41,985 nucleotides of DNA from a virus. Location of the stretch: IMG/VR virus record IMGVR_UViG_3300036985_003002, positions 1 to 41,985 of that record. The stretch is one strand, 5' to 3'. Made by a program: the position numbers and the translations under genes. This document shows, one piece after another, positions 24,940-31,052 of this stretch (positions are counted from its first letter, which is position 1; every line of letters starts with the position of its first letter). The notes under the pieces are model-generated. The model had not been told where the DNA came from, made no database searches, and worked only from the letters and a program-made list of their open reading frames with translations.

Positions 24940-25311
24940 ATGTGCAAAAAATCCCCCAGTCCTCGATCGCTTGCGACAGCCGCAGCGGTCGAAATGATCA
25001 CGAACCGCATCGAAGCGTTCAGCGTGCAATGTTGGAAGCGCCCGCGTAAACCGATGTCTCCGTATGTGCTGCGCGAACGCGCGGCGATCGGTTTCGGTAT
25101 CGATGTTATCTATCAATCGGGCATGATCGTCGAAGCGGAGCGCGCTGCGTTGATTGCGGAAATGGACTGCGCCGAGCACGGCGGCAGCACATACCCCGTC
25201 AAGTGTGAGGCTTGCAACGGCGTCGTGCCGCAGGCAATGTCGAACACTGTCGGCAATTCCGACACCGCCACATTCACCGTTTGCGATTACTGCCGTCCTA
25301 TTTACGCTTAA
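24940..25311 (+). CDS. Early protein with possible zinc-binding C-terminus
   Basis: I do not recognise this 123-residue protein. It has a helical N-terminal half (AAAVEMITNRIEAFSVQCW) and a C-terminal half with CEAC and CDYC pairs about 33 residues apart, plus CAEH, which could bind zinc. It opens a four-gene unit; the downstream genes follow at 8 bases or overlap. Start chosen by the AGGAGTAGA leader. Confidence 0.72.
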   Translation: MCKKSPSPRSLATAAAVEMITNRIEAFSVQCWKRPRKPMSPYVLRERAAIGFGIDVIYQSGMIVEAERAALIAEMDCAEHGGSTYPVKCEACNGVVPQAMSNTVGNSDTATFTVCDYCRPIYA

Positions 25312-25319
25312 GGAACCCC

Positions 25320-25619
25320 ATGTCCGAATCAACCGACAACATCGCCGCCAGTCTGCACGCCCGCATTGAAACCTACCGCGCCGACCTCATAGAGTCGCCG
25401 CCGAGCCCCTCTAATTTCGATTACCTGCTCCGCTTGTTTCACGGCGCACAGGCGCTGATCGCCTACGGCGACGAAGCGCAACTGTGGAGCCCGAGCGCCG
25501 CGCGCGCTGCGTTCGCGCGGCTCGACCTCGCATGGTCGCCGCACCGCGCCGCCGAGGAGCGGCGCCGTTGGCCCGCGCTGTCCGCGGCAGGGCTCGCAGG
25601 TACGGGAGGTGGCGCGTGA
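25320..25619 (+). CDS. Small early protein, unknown function
   Basis: This 99-residue protein (MSESTDNIAASLHARIETYR) is helical and contains FDYLLRLFHGAQALIAYGDE. ATG 25320 follows AAGGAAC. The last 20 residues are Ala/Arg/Gly-rich. No family recognised. It overlaps the next gene as GTGA (25616-25619). Confidence 0.62.
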   Translation: MSESTDNIAASLHARIETYRADLIESPPSPSNFDYLLRLFHGAQALIAYGDEAQLWSPSAARAAFARLDLAWSPHRAAEERRRWPALSAAGLAGTGGGA

Positions 25620-25870
25620 AAGTCATTGCATACACCTACGACGCCGATGTGCACTGCCCCGCGTGCACGCGCAAGGCGCTCGCCCGCGGCACGATCACCG
25701 CGGCGCCCATTTGGAACATCGAGCCGCCCGCCACTCGCCGCGGGCGCGCGGCTTTCATCGCAGATATGTTGTTCGACAGCAACGGCAACGAAGTCGGCGC
25801 GATGTTCAGCACCGATGAATGCCCCGAGGCGGTCATGTGCGCCGACTGCGGGCACGAGGTCACGCCGTGA
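25616..25870 (+). CDS. Small zinc-ribbon-like phage protein
   Basis: This 84-residue protein starts at GTG 25616 with GGGAGG upstream (MKVIAYTYDADVHCPACTRKA) and ends FSTDECPEAVMCADCGHEV. CPAC and CADC pairs suggest a zinc ribbon. The pattern is common among small phage proteins of unknown function. Overlaps both neighbours by 4 bases. Confidence 0.7.
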   Translation: MKVIAYTYDADVHCPACTRKALARGTITAAPIWNIEPPATRRGRAAFIADMLFDSNGNEVGAMFSTDECPEAVMCADCGHEVTP

Positions 25871-26082
25871 GTGTTGAGGCTGCGCGCGCTGCGGCGATCG
25901 CTGCGATCTATCGACAGATCCAGTGGGTCGCCGAGCACGGCGCGCTCGACCACAGCGGCGCAGCCGCGGCGTGTATCCGCGATCAGATCACGCTCAGCGC
26001 GCATATGGCGCTGATTGATGACGAGGCGCACGCCGCCATGCTCGCAGCCCTCGCCGAAGCCGAGGGCGCAAATTTTTTGTAG
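25867..26082 (+). CDS. Small alanine-rich early protein
   Basis: This 71-residue protein starts at GTG 25867, overlapping the previous stop as GTGA. It is a mainly helical, Ala-rich sequence (AAIAAIYRQIQWVAEHGALD) without a recognised family. Its last codons form the transcription terminator of the unit, so coding and termination signals overlap. Confidence 0.58.
   Translation: MSVEAARAAAIAAIYRQIQWVAEHGALDHSGAAAACIRDQITLSAHMALIDDEAHAAMLAALAEAEGANFL
26047..26078 (+). terminator. Intrinsic terminator inside gene end
   Basis: GCCCTC (26047-26052) pairs with GAGGGC (26062-26067); TTTTTT at 26073-26078. The whole signal is within the last codons of the gene ending at 26082. Confidence 0.7.
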
Positions 26083-26100
26083 ATTGATTTAGCAAAGCCC

Positions 26101-26181
26101 TTGCATCCTACCGATACGGGGGATACAGTCACCACATCGGGCGCGTGCTCGATTCAGATTCAACCTTACGGAGTAGATCCC
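26101..26181 (+). promoter_or_regulatory. Early promoter, 5' stem-loop and GGAGTAGA leader (unit 4)
   Basis: TTGCAT (26101-26106), 17 bases, TACAGT (26124-26129). Spacer dyad TCC..CCG/CGG..GGA. Predicted start near 26136; a 7-bp stem with loop GCGT lies at 26136-26153 (one G-U). GGAGTAGA at 26170-26177 serves ATG 26182. Confidence 0.85.
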
Positions 26182-26475
26182 ATGCTTGCGACCTCGATCC
26201 TGACCGTTTCATATCTTTCGGGCAATTCGCGCGCCCGCCTCGTGCACACTCAGACCGATTCGCGCACCGTGCGACTGCGCGGGCGCGATTTCGCCATGTC
26301 TGCCTCAGGTCAGGCGCACGCCGAGGCGGAAAAGTTTGCCGCCGAGCGCGGGTTGCATGTGCTCGGGTGCTGCCATGTCCCTGTCTACGGCAGCGGTGAA
26401 ATCAAAGGCAAGCGCAGCACTTGGACATTCACACTCAGCGCCGAGCGCATCGTTTCTGAATCCGTCACATTCTGA
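26182..26475 (+). CDS. Early protein related to N-terminus of 27252 product
   Basis: This 97-residue protein (LTVSYLSGNSRARLVHTQTD) appears beta-rich with one helix (QAHAEAEKFAAERGLHVLG) and then YGSGEIKGKRSTWTFTL. The order strand - AEAE helix - GLHV - YGS - K.TWT is also seen in residues 9-80 of the protein at 27252, so the two seem paralogous. Function unknown. Start set by GGAGTAGA. Confidence 0.7.
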   Translation: MLATSILTVSYLSGNSRARLVHTQTDSRTVRLRGRDFAMSASGQAHAEAEKFAAERGLHVLGCCHVPVYGSGEIKGKRSTWTFTLSAERIVSESVTF

Positions 26476-26489
26476 ACAGGAGAACCCCT

Positions 26490-26819
26490 ATGAACAATCA
26501 CGGAAATATTCAAGTAACTGCCACGGCGAACTACCACCCCGCACTGGTTGCCCATTTCGGCTCGGGCGCCCTGCTCGACATTGACTGGGAGGCCGATTTG
26601 ATCGATGGCACGATCGAGCACGAATGCGGCGGCGGCGCCGTCGAATGGTCAGAGGATACGGAGGTAATCGAGCGCATGCATATCGTCGAACTGACCATCA
26701 TCGGCGACGGCGACGACGACGACTGCTCCTACAACCACGACGCTATCAGCGCGCTGCCGCGCGCCGTGCGCGCTGAACTGTGCGCCGAGGCGCGCGAAGT
26801 TTGTGAGGCGTCACGATGA
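26490..26819 (+). CDS. Small acidic early protein
   Basis: This 109-residue protein is strongly acidic, with GDGDDDDCSYNHD near residue 73 and a beta-rich first half (IQVTATANYHPALVAHFGSG). Acidic early proteins can mimic DNA, but no such family is recognised here. AGGAGAAC precedes ATG 26490. Overlaps the next gene as ATGA. Confidence 0.66.
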   Translation: MNNHGNIQVTATANYHPALVAHFGSGALLDIDWEADLIDGTIEHECGGGAVEWSEDTEVIERMHIVELTIIGDGDDDDCSYNHDAISALPRAVRAELCAEAREVCEASR

Positions 26820-27109
26820 GCGCCACCATCACCGTATCCGTATCCGACGGCTCGGCAAACGCCCTTGCCTACGCCATTGGCGCTCGGCGCCGAGATATCG
26901 AGGAGCGCGTAGCCGTCGCCGAGCGCCGCGGCGCTGCGGCAGTGGTGCGCGAGTACCTGCGCGAGGATGCGCTACTCGGCGCCGTGGCGCAGCAACTGGA
27001 CGCGCAGATGGTGGCGCTCGATCGCGCCGAGCGCGAGCAGCGCGAGGATATCGAGGGGCTCGACAGTATCCCCGTGTGGATGTTGGGGATGCCGATCGAG
27101 CAGGACTAG
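26816..27109 (+). CDS. Small helical early protein
   Basis: This 97-residue protein has a short beta start (ATITVSVSDGSANALAYAIG) and a long charged helix, about residues 23-80, rich in Arg, Glu and Ala (DIEERVAVAERRG; LDRAEREQREDIEGL). A coiled coil is likely. ATGA overlap with the previous gene. A terminator begins 8 bases after its stop. Confidence 0.62.
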   Translation: MSATITVSVSDGSANALAYAIGARRRDIEERVAVAERRGAAAVVREYLREDALLGAVAQQLDAQMVALDRAEREQREDIEGLDSIPVWMLGMPIEQD

Positions 27110-27117
27110 ATCACGAC

Positions 27118-27149
27118 GGGCACGGCTGACGCCGTGCCCTTTGTTTTTT
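27118..27149 (+). terminator. Intrinsic terminator
   Basis: GGGCACGGC (27118-27126) pairs with GCCGTGCCC (27131-27139) around TGAC, followed by TTTGTTTTTT. Ends unit 4. Confidence 0.93.
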
Positions 27150-27169
27150 CAGAATGTTGAACTATCCAC

Positions 27170-27251
27170 TTGCACCCTGCGCAAGCGGAGGGTACGATGT
27201 ATCGAGCAGGCCGCGCGGTCTGCGCTCAGCACCTCACACGGAGTAGATCCC
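27170..27251 (+). promoter_or_regulatory. Early promoter, 5' stem-loop and GGAGTAGA leader (unit 5)
   Basis: TTGCAC (27170-27175), 17 bases, TACGAT (27193-27198). Spacer dyad ACCCTGCGC-AA-GCGGAGGGT (one mismatch). Predicted start near 27205; GCAGGCC-GCGC-GGTCTGC stem at 27206-27223 (one G-U). GGAGTAGA at 27240-27247 serves ATG 27252. Confidence 0.83.
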
Positions 27252-28205
27252 ATGTCACGCACCACCACCACCACCATGTCCGTCGCTTATGTCCGCACCG
27301 CTCACAGCGATCGGCTCCAGTTGCGAGTCAACGGGCGCCTCGCGGCGCTCGGCTACAGCGGTAGCACTCGCCCCAACCGCGCCGAAGCCGAAGCCGCGGC
27401 GATCCTCGCCGCCGCAGCCGCGCCGCGCGGGTTGCATGTGGTGTCAATCGAGATGGACTACGGCAGCGACCATCTTCGCAATAAATGGACGATGCGCGCC
27501 GTGCTCGGCGTCGGCTCCGCGCCCGTTGTCTCGGAGGTCGGCTACCCCGACGCAGACCACTCTGAGCGCCTGCAATCCGAGCGGGTCGCCGCGCGCGCTG
27601 CGCACCGTCGCGCCCGTGCCGAGGCGGACATTGACGAGGATCGACTCGCCGCTGCCGACGCAGCCTACGCCGCCGCACTGGCGGCGATCTATGCCGCGCA
27701 TTCCGTCGCTGACCGCGAGCGCGCAGACGCGCGAATTCCCAACGAAAGGCCGACCGTCGCCGCGCCAGTCGCCGACGAAGCGCACGCGGACGCCTGCGCC
27801 GAGGCGGCGGCGGCGGCGTTGTCGGACATGGTCGAGGGCTACCTTGACTGCGCGCTGTGGGTTAGCGTGCCACTGTCCGAGGATGAAAGCGCCGACCAGT
27901 CGCTGTTTCAAATCGGATACGAGCGCAGCAATTGCTGCGCCGACACGCTGACCGACGCGCGCGCCGCATGCGAGGGGTTCGTTGAAGCGCACGGCGACGC
28001 CCTGCGCGCTGCGTTCGAGTCTCACCCGCAATACACCCCCACGGGCGCGGGGCACGATTTGTTTCTCAGCCGCAACGGGCACGGCGCGGGGTTCTTTGAC
28101 CACGGAGAGCATCCGTGTTGGGATGTGTTGCAGGCTGCGGCGCGCGGGCTCGGCGCGACCGAGGACGTATCGGAGAATGAGGACGGCACCTGCACGGTGC
28201 GATGA
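27252..28205 (+). CDS. Two-domain early protein of unknown function
   Basis: This 317-residue protein has three parts. Residues 9-85 resemble the protein at 26182 (AEAAAILAAAAAPRGLHVVS, YGS, KWTM). Residues 95-195 are a charged, Ala-rich helical linker. The C-terminal 110 residues (DLFLSRNGHGAGFFDHGEHP, preceded by DQSLFQIGYE) match a small domain that occurs alone in many phages, with a conserved GHD.....NGHGAGF pattern, function unknown. It forms a single-gene unit with its own promoter and terminator. Start set by GGAGTAGA; ATG 27276 is an alternative. Confidence 0.75.
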   Translation: MSRTTTTTMSVAYVRTAHSDRLQLRVNGRLAALGYSGSTRPNRAEAEAAAILAAAAAPRGLHVVSIEMDYGSDHLRNKWTMRAVLGVGSAPVVSEVGYPDADHSERLQSERVAARAAHRRARAEADIDEDRLAAADAAYAAALAAIYAAHSVADRERADARIPNERPTVAAPVADEAHADACAEAAAAALSDMVEGYLDCALWVSVPLSEDESADQSLFQIGYERSNCCADTLTDARAACEGFVEAHGDALRAAFESHPQYTPTGAGHDLFLSRNGHGAGFFDHGEHPCWDVLQAAARGLGATEDVSENEDGTCTVR

Positions 28206-28209
28206 TCAG

Positions 28210-28245
28210 ACGGGCGGGGCTTGCGCCTCGCCCGTTTCTTTTTTT
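28210..28245 (+). terminator. Intrinsic terminator
   Basis: An 11-bp stem (28210-28220 with 28225-28235, one G-U, loop TTGC) is followed by TTCTTTTTTT. It begins 4 bases after the stop of the gene ending at 28205. Confidence 0.9.
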
Positions 28246-28266
28246 CTAGATTTCCATGCAAGCCGC

Positions 28267-28352
28267 TTGCATCCTGCGCGGACGCAGGGTAGAGTCCCCG
28301 TGTCGCAGCCGTGTCGGTTGCGAATCAGACCCCCCCGAATCGGAGTAGAACC
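28267..28352 (+). promoter_or_regulatory. Early promoter, 5' stem-loop and GGAGTAGA leader (unit 6)
   Basis: TTGCAT (28267-28272), 17 bases, TAGAGT (28290-28295). Spacer dyad CCTGCG-CGGA-CGCAGG is perfect. Predicted start near 28302; stem TCGCAGCC/GGTTGCGA at 28303-28323 (8 bp, one G-U, loop GTGTC). GGAGTAGA at 28342-28349 serves ATG 28353. Confidence 0.88.
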
Positions 28353-29486
28353 ATGAACCCAACCGCCGCCCTCACCGTCAAGAACCCTGCCAAGAAGACC
28401 ATTTGCCTGACGATCGACGGCAAGATTGTCGCCAAGCGCGTAGTCGGATTCGCCCGCCAGTACACGCAGGCGCTGATCCTGATCGGCAGCGGCGGACGCG
28501 TCTACTTTGAATCGTGCACCGCCAAGCGCGGCAGCCTTGCCAAGGTTGCCGCCGAGATCAACGCGAGCCCAGTCAACTGGGCGGGGGTCGCCTGCCGCGC
28601 GCTCGTGCTCGACATTGACGGGCTCACGATCACGCTGTGCCCGCTCGCACACGCCGAAGCCACCGCCGCCGCCGCCATCGACGCCGCCACGCCTGCCGCC
28701 GTCGCGAAGCGCGCGCAGCGCGCCGCGCAGGATGCGCGCAGTGTTGTCGAGCGCACTGCGCGCATCGCCGCCGAGGCTGCGGAACTTGCTGCCGACCCCG
28801 CTAGGGCAGTCCGCGCTGCTGCGTGGGCTGCGGAGGTTGCCGAGGCGCGCGAGGCGCACCGTGCGCGCCTCGCAGCCAACCGCGCCGCGGTCAAGGCGCA
28901 GCGCGCCGCCGACGCCGCGCCTGCGTCAGTTGCAGCGCCTGCGCCAGTCGCCGAGCCTGCGCCCGTCGCCGCGCCTGCGCCCGTCGCCGAGCCTGCGCGC
29001 ACTCGCGCCGAGCGCGACGCCAACTACGATGCCGCATACACCGCGGCAGTCGCGTGCGCCGCCGCGCCCATACGCGTCTCCGCGATGATCGACATCGCGT
29101 ACGCCGTGCGCGACGATGCGCAGCGCGCCGCGTACGCCACCCGTGACGCGGCATTCGCCGCCGCCCGCCAAACATTCGATGACGCCATGACCGCCTCGGG
29201 CGACGCGTTCCGCGCGGCATTCGGCGCCGCCTGCGCCGTGCGCGACGCGCACGCAGCCGAGCACGCCGCCGAAACGCCCGCCAGTGCCGAGCGTGACGCC
29301 GAGGACGCCGAGCGCCTTGCCACGGACGCCGAGGACGCAGGATCGCCCGACGCGGCGGCGCTGCGCCTCGCAGCCATCGCCGCGGCTAGCCGCTCGGCAC
29401 GCGTCGCCGAGGCGCACGCAGCCTACGCCGCCGAGCCCGCCGACTTCGAGGTTGACCGCTCGGCAGAGTTTGAATGGCTGCACTAA
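28353..29486 (+). CDS. Alanine-rich early protein with Pro-Ala repeats
   Basis: This 377-residue protein has a compact beta-rich N-terminal domain (residues 1-95: KTICLTIDGKIVAKRVVGFA, GGRVYFESC, LVLDIDGLTITLCPL) and then about 280 residues of very Ala-rich helix. Near residues 190-212 a linker repeats PAPVAEPAPVAAP. The helical part could form a rod or coiled coil. No family is recognised. The gene is extremely GC-rich. Single-gene unit with its own promoter and terminator. Confidence 0.72.
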   Translation: MNPTAALTVKNPAKKTICLTIDGKIVAKRVVGFARQYTQALILIGSGGRVYFESCTAKRGSLAKVAAEINASPVNWAGVACRALVLDIDGLTITLCPLAHAEATAAAAIDAATPAAVAKRAQRAAQDARSVVERTARIAAEAAELAADPARAVRAAAWAAEVAEAREAHRARLAANRAAVKAQRAADAAPASVAAPAPVAEPAPVAAPAPVAEPARTRAERDANYDAAYTAAVACAAAPIRVSAMIDIAYAVRDDAQRAAYATRDAAFAAARQTFDDAMTASGDAFRAAFGAACAVRDAHAAEHAAETPASAERDAEDAERLATDAEDAGSPDAAALRLAAIAAASRSARVAEAHAAYAAEPADFEVDRSAEFEWLH

Positions 29487-29495
29487 ATTCGCGCC

Positions 29496-29512
29496 AGTTC
29501 CAACGGAAACCA
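29496..29512 (+). repeat. 17-bp direct repeat, copy 1
   Basis: AGTTCCAACGGAAACCA at 29496-29512 recurs exactly at 31053-31069. It contains the dyad TTCC-AAC-GGAA. This copy sits between a stop codon and a terminator hairpin. Confidence 0.8.
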
Positions 29513-29546
29513 CGGGCAGGCTCACCCCCTGCCCGTTTCTTTTTTT
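29512..29546 (+). terminator. Intrinsic terminator
   Basis: ACGGGCAGG (29512-29520) pairs with CCTGCCCGT (29528-29536), loop of 7, then TTCTTTTTTT. Ends unit 6. Confidence 0.92.
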
Positions 29547-29567
29547 CGAGATTCTCACCCGAGCCCC

Positions 29568-29602
29568 TTGCATCCTACCGATAGAGGGGATAGAGTCCCA
29601 CC
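29568..29602 (+). promoter_or_regulatory. Early promoter with ATG at predicted +1 (unit 7)
   Basis: TTGCAT (29568-29573), 17 bases, TAGAGT (29591-29596), nearly identical in its first half to units 3 and 4. The ATG at 29603 lies 6 bases after the -10, at the expected transcription start. There is no room for the stem-loop or GGAGTAGA that the other units have. Confidence 0.82.
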
Positions 29603-29866
29603 ATGCTCACCCCTGAAACATTCCAAATTGTCAAGACCGCCGCCGAGTACACCGTCACCGCCAACGGCGCGCAGATCGGCGTCATCCGCCCGCGCATCGT
29701 CAACAAGCGCACCATTGGCTACACATGGCTGCCCGCGCTCGGCTCGGGCTCGCCTGTCGCGATCCGCGCAGGCGATGAACGCGGCGGATTCAAACTGCAC
29801 AGCCTCGCCTCCGCGCTCGCAGGCTGCAAAGCCATCGCCTACCGCGCCGCACTCGCCATCGCCTGA
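29603..29866 (+). CDS. Small early protein, probably leaderless mRNA
   Basis: This 87-residue protein (MLTPETFQIVKTAAEYTVTA) has a beta-rich middle (NGAQIGVIRPRIVNKRTIGY) and a C-terminal helix (LASALAGCKAIAYRAALAIA). No family recognised. No ribosome site is visible, and its ATG coincides with the predicted transcription start, so translation is probably leaderless. Two small genes follow without their own promoters. Confidence 0.7.
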   Translation: MLTPETFQIVKTAAEYTVTANGAQIGVIRPRIVNKRTIGYTWLPALGSGSPVAIRAGDERGGFKLHSLASALAGCKAIAYRAALAIA

Positions 29867-29879
29867 AAGGAACCCCACC

Positions 29880-29960
29880 ATGCCAACCATGCTCGACCTT
29901 GCCCTAGTGCTTCTCATCCTGTCCGCCCTGACCATCATCGTTCACATTTACATCGACTGA
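29880..29960 (+). CDS. 26-residue membrane peptide
   Basis: MPTMLDLALVLLILSALTII begins an almost entirely hydrophobic 26-residue peptide ending HIYID. AAAGGAACC gives a ribosome site 5-8 bases upstream, in the 13-base gap after the previous gene. Small early membrane peptides are common in phages. Function unknown. Confidence 0.5.
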   Translation: MPTMLDLALVLLILSALTIIVHIYID

Positions 29961-29967
29961 CCCGACC

Positions 29968-30177
29968 ATGTACCTACCCGCCAACAAAAAACCGTCCCTC
30001 TACTGCGGATCCCCCGACACCGAGGCGCTCGCGCGCCTCTCGAAGTCAGCGCTGCTCGACCTGCTCACCGAAGCGCTGCGCGCAAACGCAGGGCATTGCG
30101 ACAGCGCGTGCAGCATTGAGGAAGTGCGCGAGTTCTGCGCGCCCACCCTCGCAGCCCGTGGCGACCGCCCAATTTAA
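29968..30177 (+). CDS. Small early protein, unknown function
   Basis: This 69-residue protein (MYLPANKKPSLYCGSPDTEA) contains a helix (LARLSKSALLDLLTEALRAN) and three more cysteines (C44, C48 in HCDSACS, and C57). No family recognised. It starts 7 bases after the membrane peptide without a clear ribosome site. Confidence 0.55.
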   Translation: MYLPANKKPSLYCGSPDTEALARLSKSALLDLLTEALRANAGHCDSACSIEEVREFCAPTLAARGDRPI

Positions 30178-30178
30178 C

Positions 30179-30265
30179 CCGAGCACACGGCACCTACATT
30201 CTGCCGCTCGGATAGGTCGCGACGCGACCCGAACCGCCCCGACAATTTCGGGGCGGTTTCGCTTT
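30179..30265 (+). terminator. Three consecutive hairpins, last one an intrinsic terminator
   Basis: CCGAGC/GCTCGG (30179-30184/30206-30211), GGTCGC-GAC-GCGACC (30215-30229) and AACCGCCCCGA/TCGGGGCGGTT (30232-30242/30248-30258, loop CAATT), followed by TTTCGCTTT. The last is a convincing terminator; the first two may be part of its structure or a small RNA. Confidence 0.75.
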
Positions 30266-30290
30266 ACACTCACGCCAGTTCACCTACACT
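30263..30290 (+). promoter_or_regulatory. Possible promoter before XRE-like gene
   Basis: TTTACA (30263-30268), 16 bases, TACACT (30285-30290). It would start transcription about 6 bases before ATG 30303, leaving almost no leader. It lacks the repeated TTGCATCC core, so confidence is low. Confidence 0.35.
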
Positions 30291-30302
30291 AGGAACACCC
30301 AA

Positions 30303-30584
30303 ATGCTGACCGAACACGCCTACCCCATCACCGACGCCGCCGACTGGAAAGGCGCCGTCACCGCACACCTTGCCGAGCACGGCGTGAGCCGTTACGCGCT
30401 CACCCGCGCCGCGCACGCTGCCGAGGTCTGCGCATCGCATACCTGCGAGTGCCTGCTTGCCGCGCCCGACACCGTCACAGGGCAGCGGATGCCCTCACTC
30501 GCCCTCGCGATCGACATCGCCCGACTCGCAGGGCTCGACCTAGTTCTAGTCGCCCGAGCCGTACCCCTCACATCACGACCATGA
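30303..30584 (+). CDS. XRE-like helix-turn-helix protein
   Basis: This 93-residue protein reads as a Cro/C1-type domain: AHLAEHGVSRYALTRAAHAA, then a loop with two cysteines, GQRMPSLALAIDIARLAGLD and LVLVAR at the end. Such domains bind operators as dimers. It heads the last early group just before the packaging operon and could regulate the switch to late genes (inference). Overlaps the next gene by ATGA. Confidence 0.62.
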   Translation: MLTEHAYPITDAADWKGAVTAHLAEHGVSRYALTRAAHAAEVCASHTCECLLAAPDTVTGQRMPSLALAIDIARLAGLDLVLVARAVPLTSRP

Positions 30585-30844
30585 CCCTGATCACCCGAGC
30601 CGTCGGCATCCATCCCACCCTCGGCGTCGTGCGCGCCGCAGCCATCACACGATCACACCGCGAACATAGCAGCGCGCATGATTCACTCCGCGACGCACTG
30701 CGCGCGCGCGGCGCCTCTCGCATATGGGTAGGCTCAGGCACGCCCGTAGCAGACTCCGAAGCAGGCGCCCGAGAAATCGAATCCGTACAGACGCGCGGAT
30801 TCCCCACGCCCCTGCGCGAACGGGAAAGCCGACGCCCCCTATGA
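30581..30844 (+). CDS. Small arginine-rich protein, unknown function
   Basis: This 87-residue protein (MTLITRAVGIHPTLGVVRAA) is basic (many Arg, His) and has no recognised family. It overlaps neighbours by ATGA on both sides, which supports translation. ATG 30581 is the start consistent with coupling. Confidence 0.5.
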   Translation: MTLITRAVGIHPTLGVVRAAAITRSHREHSSAHDSLRDALRARGASRIWVGSGTPVADSEAGAREIESVQTRGFPTPLRERESRRPL

Positions 30845-31047
30845 GCACACGCACAGCAGCAGCCGCAGCCCGAGCCGCTACGATCGCCGCACAGGCTGCG
30901 CAGGCAGACGCTGAGCGCAGGGCTCGCAGGATCCTCGGAGAGCGTGACGAGGCACGCACGCTCGTCTGTGCCCTAGATGTTGCCGCAGGCACACACGCGA
31001 CACCCGAAGCAGCAGCCGAAGCCCGAGGGTGGCAGTCTCGGAAATAG
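30841..31047 (+). CDS. Small alanine-rich helical protein
   Basis: This 68-residue protein is a charged Ala-rich helix (MSTRTAAAAARAATIAAQAA; ERRARRILGERDEARTLV). ATGA overlap with the upstream gene. No family recognised; low complexity makes any similarity search unreliable. Confidence 0.52.
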   Translation: MSTRTAAAAARAATIAAQAAQADAERRARRILGERDEARTLVCALDVAAGTHATPEAAAEARGWQSRK

Positions 31048-31052
31048 TGGGA

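Noticed and set aside
27289-27951. 220-residue alternative + frame inside the gene at 27252
   Set aside because: Pro/Arg/Thr-rich shadow with no leader; the overlapping frame has GGAGTAGA and a recognisable C-terminal domain.
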